In this document: piece by piece, positions 56,036-64,000 of the stretch
Position numbering within the stretch: the first letter of the stretch is position 1
Layout: each line of letters opens with the position of its first letter
Origin: Saccharum officinarum
Taxonomy: Eukaryota; Streptophyta; Magnoliopsida; Poales; Poaceae
Assembly: GCA_020631735.1 (NCBI GenBank)
Contig: CM036221.1
Location: 14,303,381 to 14,367,380 of the forward strand
Length of the DNA stretch: 64,000 nt
Direction: 5' to 3'
Notes under the pieces: generated by a model
Told to the model about the DNA's origin: nothing
Database searches by the model: none
The model's input: only the letters and a program-made list of their open reading frames with translations
Position numbers and translations under genes: made by a program

Positions 56036-56829
56036 TAAAGATGGCAACGGATACAGAATACCCGCATGCCCATGGGCAATACCCGCTGGGCAAGGATACG
56101 AGTGCGTGAGTCTATCCACGGGCACGGATACGGGTACATCCCCAAACCCGATGGATATTAGCTAACGGTCAAGAAAATATTCTACCTGCACCTGCAAACC
56201 TACCACACCCACTCCACGAGACCACAACCTTTCCCTTCAACTCCCATCTATTTCCACCGCACACCTCTCTCATTCTATCTTCTTGATTTCTCCACCAACC
56301 GCACGCTCCTAGTTCCCAAACGCATCTCCACCACCGCTCCACCAATCACATGCTCTCTCTCCATGATTTATCCCACCTAGGCAACAAGCGATGGCATGAC
56401 ACTAACACGCCGGTGACCAGGCTTGGTGGCGTGTTGACCTTCCCGGCCTCGTGGCAAGTTCCCCTGCTACCATCGGCCTATAGCGAGGAGTAGGGCGGAG
56501 CTCCTCTGCGTCGAGTCGCTCTGCGCCGACGCACACGCGGTCATCCTGGAGATACCTATCTTCGTCCTTGTCGAGCCGCCCCACCCAGCTACTGTCGACG
56601 TCGAGCTGAGCCACCTCGCCCCGCCTGGCCACCGGCGTCGCCCATCCCGTCTCACAGATGTGCATCCTCATCTAGATCTGGTGGGCACGGATATGCTCAC
56701 GGATAGCGAGCACGGGCACAGGATGGCCCCGTGATGGGTGGCGGGCATAGGCACGAGCATGAAATTTTGCTCTCGGGCGCGGGCACACAACGCTGCTATC
56801 TACGGGCATTTTACCCGTTGCCATCTTTA
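56036..56829. mobile_element. hAT-type element, 794 bp
   Basis: Ends TAAAGATGGCAACGG and CCCGTTGCCATCTTTA are inverted. The 8-bp duplication GGTGTGTA is perfect on both sides (56028-56035, 56830-56837). Arms contain taCCCg/cgggta motifs. The middle (about 56400-56680) is GC-rich with open frames on both strands and may be captured coding sequence. Confidence 0.9.
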
Positions 56830-57654
56830 GGTGTGTACATGATCTTGATTTTAAGAGCATGACAAACCTCTCATAAGGGTCAACAAAGCTTGACAAAACT
56901 CAATGCAATTACAATTTACAAGCAACATGCATGTGGAAGTTTTCCTAGCCTAAATAACATATATGGCTTTGGTGGAAATTCAAGTTTTGTTATACAGGAA
57001 CTCATCATGTAATATTTTTATGTTTTTCAAAAGATAAATCTCTAGAACTTTAGTTTCACTTGGAACAAGATAAACAATAGCTCAGACCTTCTCATATCAT
57101 ATCCATCAATTACCTAGACTTAGATCAAGCATATGCTACCCACGAGTTTCAAGTTCAGAGTAAAACAATCTTATCCAAACTCGGAAGAATTCAAGGCTGA
57201 AAGCTAGGTACTTGAAAGGAATTACAACAGAGCAGCTATTCATCATTCCATGTTCAAAGAATTATTCTGAGTCCTCTTTATTAACAACTTCTTAAAAACA
57301 AAATCAAACAAACTAGACACATCTTTTTTATTTTGTTTTCATTATTTTAGACTATTATTATTACTAATTAGGAAAAACTCACAAAGTAAAACTAAGGGAA
57401 AGAGAATACTTAGTTGGATACACGGGGGTGCCTTTTCCCCCAAGCTGGTTGTTGTCGTGGTTGCTAGAATGATGTCGTGCTTTTGCTTGGGATGGTTGTC
57501 CCCCCACACTTGAATTCTATTACCTTGCATAAACAACATGTGGAGACAAGCACCAATAAAGACTAGAAAGATCTTGGCAATACTTTAGCAGGTAAACATG
57601 GTTTTTAAGGATTTTTCATATGGTAAAGAAGAAGAGCTGAATTGAAAATGCTAT

Positions 57655-57962
57655 TTAAATTCTATGAAGTTAATTATATCCAATTCTCCTTTTGGTAATT
57701 GTGTGTCATGGAAAACTTTTAAACGTTGACCATTTACCTTGAAAAGCATACCTTTGTCATTTTGAAGTGTGACTGCTCCATGAGACGATGCGCTAATTAC
57801 CGTGTAAGGTTCTTCCCATTTACTTCATAGTTTCCCATGTCCAAACAAATTCACTCTGGAGTTGAAGAGCAACACCTTATCCCTGGTTTGAATTCCTTCT
57901 TTTTCAATCTCTTGTCATGCCATCTTTTTGTCCTATCCTTATAGAGTTTTGCATAGAAGCCA
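57655..57962 (-). pseudogene. Athila pol, C-terminal end
   Basis: Minus-strand reading WHDKRLKKKEFKPG then, after a 1-nt loss, KVLLFNSRVNLFGHGKL, a stop, SKWEEPYTVISASSHGAVTL and FKVNGQRLKVFHD. This is the integrase C-terminal domain end of Ty3/gypsy polyproteins. The rest of pol is missing beyond 57962, where CACTA sequence begins. Confidence 0.75.
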
Positions 57963-57963
57963 T

Positions 57964-59868
57964 AGAGGAGGCTCTGCTAGCAGGACAAAAGGTAGCACTG
58001 CCATAAGTCCTGAGCGAAGGCCCTCCAAGCGAGTGAGGTCAACAGCACCAGAAGAGGCTGCTTCCCAAAGATGTACTCAAAGCTCTACCATTGGCAAAAG
58101 GGTCATTGGGATGACACCCGGAGAGGGAGACTCCTCATGACCAGATGCTGAAACTACCATCCCCCCACCCGCAGAACGATGAAACTTGCCAAGGTTGGTA
58201 TTATCTTACAGATGTCTGTCAATTAATTTGCACTAGCTATTTGATATCCATGTAACTTTTCTAACAATCTGAATGTATGAAAACTATGTAGTACCATTGT
58301 CATGAAGGGCAAGGAAGGCAAGGGTTAAAACTTGTACAAAGATGCTTGAGAAATGAGCAAATCACTACAAGGAGCGAGGATGAAAATCCTTGTTGCTGAT
58401 GGGAATAGAAGGCCACATGATCCAGTGCAAGCTGCCAAGTTTGCCTTAGAGGCAGGTGTAGTAGTCAGGAAGGAAGTACTAATTTTGACGCATTAGAAAG
58501 AATACAAGGGGAACAATCCTAGCGCCGTCTATTGCGAAACATTTGTGACCAAGCTAAATGTATGTATGGGTATCCCCTCTTGACATTCAACTCTACTTTG
58601 AGCAACTTTAACAGATTTACTTTTCATTCACACTACTATGTGCAGAGAAAGCTACATGTTGACTCTGCTGACTCACCAATAGAAAAAGCTTGCTAGGATG
58701 TAATGAAGAATATGGTACGGCAGCAACGCCATAGGTTGAAGAAAAAGTACTTCGAGGGCACCCCTGCTAATCAGATCCCAATGACCTCTCGTGTCTCGTG
58801 CATGGATGATGTATAGTGGTGTGAACTTGTCAAGATTAGGTCTAGTGGTAAGAACAAGGCGTGTGAATCCATCAATTTCCTGTCTAGCTAGTCTTGCTAT
58901 GTTCTATTGTGCTACAATCTAACACAAATGAAGCTATAGGAAACATCTGAGAAGAACAAGCGAAACCGTGCAAAAGTGAAGTACCACTAGGCTACAGGAT
59001 CTCGCTCCTATGTTGTCCAGCTACATAAATTTGTTAGTGATGGTTGTATTTTATTGTTACTCTTGCATTTGTATAAATATAAACTGAAACTCATGTGCAA
59101 TGTGAACAGAAGGAGAGGAATGGGAATGCAGCAGAACAACCTGATGAAGATGTTAATGCTATTGAAGTCTTTAGGGACTTCCGTACTAGTAGCAAAAAGG
59201 GCCTAAGCGATGCTGCAAGAGCAGCAGTTGTAAGTACATTCTTTTGCTTCCCTTGAAATCTACTGAAGCCATTGCCATAAAAGAAGGAAACATTGCAAGA
59301 GCCTAGTGTTATGGAAATCTACTAAAATCTACTGAAGCTTATGTAATCTCTATCTGCAGTAGGCTGAGGAAGACCTATGCATTACTTGTTATGAATCAAT
59401 CTTTTGAGTTTTCAATTGAAGTCCTCTTACACTATCTGTAACCTAATGTTTTACTGATTGATTTTCGCAGGAAGAGATGGAAACTATGCAAGCAGAACAT
59501 GTTGCTGATGGGCAGCAACCAATTGCTAGTGCTGATGTTGTTTACAAGGTCCTCTGCGCTCACCAGGGCAAGGCCCCCTCCTAGCCAAGCGACAACAACC
59601 TTTTTTAAAGAATATTGGTATCCAGACAAGCTCCTCCAGAACAGAGACATTGGCAGAGAGAATGCTTCAGGAATAGCTTGCTGCTAAATAGGAAAGTTCT
59701 GCTGCCCTCATCGATCAAGTGGATGAACTGAAGAGGATGATAGAAAAGACTGAAAGGGAGCTTGAGGAATACAAGAGAGCGCAATTGGAGAGCTTCAACA
59801 ATCTCCGTAAGCTATGCACGCAAATCAGCTCTTCTGGTAATTCTCAGTCTTCAACTCCTGCAGCTTGA
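57964..59868 (+). pseudogene. CACTA TnpA-type transposase pseudogene
   Basis: An N-terminal S/R-rich piece (57964-58140, STAISPERRPSKRVRSTAPE) is followed by a Transposase_24-like domain in broken frames: PHDPVQAAKFALEAGVVVR (58415), KKKYFEGTPANQIPMTSRVS (58740), NKRNRAKVKYH..ATGSRSYVV (58955). The tail has AIEVFRDFRTSSKKGLSDAA (59160) and a coiled coil LIDQVDELKRMIEKTERELE to the stop at 59866-59868. Two introns are plausible. TnpA-type proteins bind the subterminal repeats, present just downstream. Stops disable it. Confidence 0.7.
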
Positions 59869-59869
59869 T

Positions 59870-60060
59870 GCAGTGAACATTTGTGGTTTGATGTGTGGAC
59901 TCATGTGCCAGTTTGATGTGTGGACTTATATGCCACTTTAATGTGGTGACACTCTGTTAGTGGTTCGCTGCTGACGTGTGAAATGTAAATTGTTGTTATT
60001 TGATTGACAGGCTAAATACCGATCTAGTCAGTATGTGCAGTAGTGACGATCTCGAATTAC
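59870..60060 (+). other. 3' region after TnpA
   Basis: A 3'-UTR-like stretch with a tandem 'gtttgatgtgtggact(c/t)at' duplication at 59887 and 59916. No ORF. Confidence 0.45.
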
Positions 60061-60509
60061 TTCTATGACAAATTGATTGTATACACGTGGTTGAACCAGG
60101 ATAGACCATGTGATCAAATAAAAATATGACACGTGGACGAACTAGTGCACGACACATGAATTGGCCAGGTACGACACGTGTGCAATTAAAAACCCAACAC
60201 GTGGAAGGAAATCGTCAAGCCACATAGCCGAATCAAAAAAATGAAACGTGTACGGACATCACTGTGACATGTGGTCAAATAAGAAACAACCATGTGGGCC
60301 AATAAAAATACGACACATGGCCCATTGAAGAAGGGACACGTGACCCTACCGCAACACGACACGTGTGCTAGTAGAAAACTGACATGTGGAACAACAGGGT
60401 CCCGACACGTGGTCCACTAAGAACCTAAAATGTGCAAGAACCAGAGATGGCCATGTTGTCCAATAACAAGGTGACACATACCCGAACCATCTCTAATGGA
60501 ATTGGCTGT
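60061..60509 (+). repeat. CACTA subterminal ACACGTG repeats
   Basis: About 14 copies of (g)acac(g/a)tg(g/t) in this direction, spaced about 20-35 bp (for example 60074, 60128, 60171, 60198, 60332, 60356, 60402). Recurring units such as cgacacgtgtgc and gacacgtgg. Such repeats are TnpA-binding sites in this superfamily. The core is also the plant G-box CACGTG. Confidence 0.85.
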
Positions 60510-60788
60510 AGCAGGTATACATGGAAAGCATCTCCAACGGAAGAAACCACCAGCGTGGTAGCCCCCTGCCACGCATGCCAAAAGTAGTTCTTTGACGATT
60601 TGTTCTCGTCACAGAAGAAACCACTTCTATGATGATTTTCTAAATTCATCATAGAATATAAAGAGTGATGCGGCTTCTGTGATGAACCATTTTTCATCAT
60701 AAATTCGTCACAAAACTGAAATCATGAAGAATTTGGCCCCTTCAGTGACAAAATCAATTCGTCATAGAAGTGGAAATTTCTACTGGTG
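60510..60788 (-). mobile_element. CACTA transposon, right terminus
   Basis: Inverted copy of 3447-3730, ending ..GTGGAAATTTCTACTGGTG (CACCAGTAG on the minus strand, with CACTA mutated to CACCA). It pairs by sequence with the left terminus 57 kb away. TnpA lies just inside it, as expected for the right half. Confidence 0.75.
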
Positions 60789-61588
60789 GTTGCCAGTTAG
60801 GGCGTCCCCAACGGAGGCAAATTCTTAAGGACCTAGTCCTTCCTTCATCGTGGAGGGCCTTGCTTGTCAAAGGACACCTGCGCATCTCAACAATCTCAAA
60901 GCACATGTATCCCCTTTTTCCCTTCCAATCTATTTCCTATTCATTTGTGACGGTGTTGCTTCCATGTTAAGTCTTCATCCTTCCATCAGAAGCCACCGTA
61001 CCAGCAGCTACACGCACCTAAGAGTTCGACAGTATGCACGTTGCTCCTTGTGTAGGAAGCCATCCACATGCCAGATGATGATCGAGGGAGCTTTATCCTA
61101 TATAAATGTCTCTATATTTTTGGCCGAGTGAAACATTATGTACACCTAGAGGTATTTTCTTAGGAGCATAGGTGGTGATGAGAGTTGAACATGTTAATAT
61201 CAACTATAGCTACCAACCATTTCAATGAGGAGCATGACTCATGGCACAATTACTATTTAGAGTTTTTCTCTTAAAATTAGTGTTGTATTCTGCTATTCTT
61301 ATTTTTGTTCCTAACAAAACTATATATCATTTTTTATAGGACAACCACTTATGAAGATGAGGATGATTATGGCAATGATGGTGAAGATTGTAGCCACGAA
61401 GATTATGAAGATCATGGCAATTATGATGATTAAGACTATGTCTTTAAAGGACCTGGCGAATTCGGCTAAGACTATATCTCTGAAGGATATGGACATACGG
61501 TGATTCGGCTTTGATTAACCTTTCACGATGAACAAAGGCTATACACCTATCTTTGTTCACTAGACAACAATATATCTTTTGCTCCAAT
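60789..61588 (+). other. Unassigned sequence with acidic tail ORF
   Basis: No recognised element. At 61341-61433 (plus), after an acceptor-like ttttttatag, a frame TTTYEDEDDYGNDGEDCSHE runs to TAA: 30 residues rich in D/E/Y/G. Elsewhere no gene was seen. Confidence 0.35.
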
Positions 61589-62741
61589 TGTAAGTGCAAT
61601 CAAACCCTAGTGTGGGTTTTGGTGTGATGACCACCTAATTAGAGGACTAATGAGATTATGATCGAGGATGTTACATGAAATGGAGGAGCCCCCAACTACA
61701 TTTGGTGATGGTTTCAAACTCAAAGAAAGTTTGAATTTCTTTTATATTTTGAATTTGAGTATAAGAAAAGCCGTACTATAAAGGGGGACACAATGCTTAA
61801 GCTAAGATATGTTTACAAGTGCTCAAACTTACAAACATCCTCAATTCCTCAGCCAAGACAGCCTGCACCCCACTCTAATCCTTGCTGTCTTGCCTGGTGT
61901 GGCAGTGCCACACCTAGAGAGAGGCACTGCCGCTGGGCGACACTACCACACTTTGAGTGACTGTTGGTGGACAAGAGGGTATTTATACTTTTTCCTATCC
62001 TCCCTAACGTCTCTCTTCTTCCCAACCATTTTGTTTGACTTAGAAACAACAGAGTGCTCATTTCTCTCTCCTCCATTGGTGACCTTGAGCTCCCAAGCTT
62101 CTCCATTGATTTTCTAATCAATCCTTAAGAGAAAAGGTGCCAAAACTCGATTAGAGAGCAGATCCACTGATTCCCCAACTCAAAAGAGCACTTGGTTCAT
62201 GTTTTAGTTGGCGGTTGTGTGTGTTACTCTTGGAGCTTTGCTCCTAGCTAGCTAGAGCGTCGCTCGGTGAGCTTGCCAATCTTGTGGCAGCCCTAGGAGG
62301 TTTGTAACCATCTCTTGCAGCTAGTTAACTCACCCCATCTCAAGAGTTGAGTCTCTTGACTTGAGAACGAGGAAGGGTTGTAAAGCTCTAAGCCTTAGTG
62401 GCTAACCTCAACAACGTGGACTTAGGCAAGCCTTGGTGGTGAGCTGAACCATGGGATAAATCATCGTGTTATCGTGTGCTTGATTTACTTCTCTTGCATT
62501 TCATATTGTTGTTTGAGGTGTTTTCTAGGGTTTAAGGACGATCTACTTGTGTGTGGTGTTCCTACCATGTTCAGCTCTTGATCTGTGAACTACTACACTG
62601 CAGGAAGCTAAGAAATTTACCCGATCTAAATTTCGTTTGATAGATTTTGAACTATGACCAAATCTTGCTTGCAAGTGCGGCAGTGCCACGGGTGAATTTA
62701 GCATTTGCTCGAGTTAATTTTTGATAGGCCTATTCACCCCC
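61589..62741 (+). repeat. Copia-type LTR, plus strand, 3' end cut
   Basis: Begins TGTAAGTGCAATCAAACCC at 61589 and runs to ..GGCCTATTCACCCC. The TATA box tactataaaggggg is near 61770. ggcagtgcca palindromes occur near 61900 and 62680. The end meets an inverted LTR, so the last 20-30 bp are missing. Confidence 0.55.
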
Positions 62742-64000
62742 TGTAGGGTCGAGATGGCAGACTAGAGGGGGTGAATAGTCCTTTCTATAACTGAATTGCG
62801 TTGGCTAACCAAAACAAGTGTGGAATTATGTCTATCGGTCTAGCTAAGACTACACCCCTCTATCTAAGTTATCTAGCATCTTGCAAAGATCCTAATTAAG
62901 CAAATAAGGTGCCAAGCTTAGCAAGAGCTCACCTAATCAATTCTAGAGCAAGGTCACACAAACCTATGCACTAGTACTTTGCACAGCGGGGAGCTCCTAC
63001 ACAACTAGTAAGCAAAAGCACAAAACTCCTAGGCTCACTAGCAATGCTCAATAACAAGACAACCAATGCCAAATTAGAGAGTGCAAATTACTTAGCTACA
63101 CAAACTAAGCAATGTGACTAACAAGGTTACACAAACCAAATTAGCCACGCAAAGGGGAAACTTCTAGCTGTACAACCAAGAAGATATCTAGCTAGCTACA
63201 CAAGCACAACTAGAAACAAGAGCAACAACAGAAGCAAGATATATATGAAAATAAATATAAGCTTGTGTTGCACGAAGGCAAACCACCAAGAAGATGATGA
63301 ACAATGTTGACACGATGATTTTTCTCCCGAGGTTCACTTGGTTGCCACCAAGCTAGTCCTCGTTATGTCGACCAACACCTCGTGGTTTGGCGGCTAATCG
63401 GTATCCACAGCCGAGCCTCCCAAAGACGCCGCAAGAACCCACCGCAAGTGTGGTAGCTCAATGACACGCTCTACTAGAGTTGCTCTTCGCGATCCCCGCG
63501 GGGCGAGCACAATCCCCCTCACAAAGCTTCTCTGGAGCCTCGCACAATCTTCTTGCGAGCTTTGACGGAGCCACAAGCCACCAAGCCGTCTAGGAGGTGG
63601 CAACCTCCAAGAGTAACAAGCACCACTGACTTGCAACTCGAACACCTAGTGTCACTCGATACAATCCTCACGATGCAACACACTAGAATCACACTCACTC
63701 GCAATCGATTCACACTCTTGCAAGCACAAGTGAGTTAGAGGCTCTCCTAGCACTCCCAAAGCATGGACACTAAATCCCAAGGGTGCCAAGCACCAGCCAA
63801 GGCTGGCAAAGGGGCTAGTTATAGCCCCCACAAATGAATATAGCCGTTGGCCCCTTCACTAGACGCAACACAAGGGCATCGGACGCTGCCCAGTGTCCGA
63901 CGCCTGGATGATAGCCACGTGTCCCTCAGGATTGAACATCATCTGTCAGATCTCGCTCGCAATGGTCAAGACGCGTTCAGTTAAGTTCACACCGGACGCT
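62742..64000 (-). repeat. SIRE-like LTR, minus strand, runs off the window
   Basis: Starts TGTAGGGTCGAGATGGCAG at 62742, comparable with TGAAAGGTCTTGATGGC of the complete element. Landmarks: ggtggcaacctcc (63595), the 'tgtcgaccaacacc' block (63367), and accggacg-like blocks beginning at 63985. Minus orientation follows from these. It continues past 64000. Confidence 0.75.

Larger units (their letters stand above)
55090..57654 (-). other. Athila 3' untranslated region
   Basis: No gene. It contains a 64-bp direct repeat (55917 and 55981) and a hAT MITE (56036-56829). It also has ccccaagctgg and gtccccccacacttg blocks (57430-57510), common near Athila 3' ends. It separates pol from the 3' LTR. 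Confidence 0.5.

Noticed and set aside
55090..57654. An env-like gene in the Athila 3' region
   Set aside because: No long frame remains; only a hAT insertion and a direct repeat are supported.
3447..60788. A perfect 3-bp target duplication for the CACTA pair
   Set aside because: The bases are ttc on the left and gtt on the right; they do not match, so none is claimed.
1..64000. tRNA, rRNA or CRISPR array
   Set aside because: None was seen. The tRNA-like sequence at 45882-45893 is a retrotransposon primer site, and tandem repeats here lack CRISPR spacing.

Overview
This window is plant nuclear DNA, most likely from a PACMAD grass of the Andropogoneae type (Saccharum, Miscanthus or Sorghum relatives). 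The lineage is inferred from the SIRE/Opie-like copia LTRs, Tat and Athila gypsy relics, high-copy grass MITEs, CACTA ends and F-box genes. It is a nested transposon cluster. Few genes look intact, and no tRNA, rRNA or CRISPR was seen.

Left part (1-8176): a decayed Athila-type ORF1 on the minus strand, split by an LTR-like segment, gives way at 3447 to a CACTA terminus. Inside the CACTA sequence are tandem repeats, a promoter with a 5'-UTR intron, a small acidic ORF (4884-5153) and an F-box gene broken by one in-frame stop (6013-7104). A second, unrelated CACTA-like terminus with three 89-bp repeats ends at 8176.

Middle-left (8177-26575): a truncated SIRE-type copia element (minus) with an incomplete LTR is followed by a Tat gag/leader relic carrying MITEs. 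Next comes a Helitron 3' end (hairpin plus CTAG at 16292, minus strand) with exon-like pieces in the same orientation, and then a non-autonomous Tat element (20807-26575) with an antisense ORF and a truncated 3' LTR.

Centre (26576-35735): an orphan exon-like piece, a 4.3-kb solo-LTR-like insertion with a perfect 5-bp target duplication (27275-31550), a hAT MITE with an 8-bp duplication (31979-32510), and an F-box-associated gene (34357-35565, minus) whose F-box looks cut short.

Right part (35740-64000): a Tat element (plus) has lost most of its reverse transcriptase. It is split by a complete SIRE-type element (37277-47880, minus; both LTRs, PBS, PPT and duplication CTAGT visible) and cut at 51880 by a SIRE-like LTR. 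That LTR is cut in turn by an Athila relic (53843-57962) holding a second hAT MITE. CACTA sequence returns at about 57964 with a TnpA-type pseudogene, subterminal ACACGTG repeats and a terminal inverted repeat matching the one at 3447. Two more LTRs meet head-on at 62742.

A likely order of events is Tat and Athila insertions first, then CACTA, Helitron and MITE activity, and the complete SIRE element among the last. The genes do not form a pathway. They are TE genes plus F-box-type host genes in varying decay.
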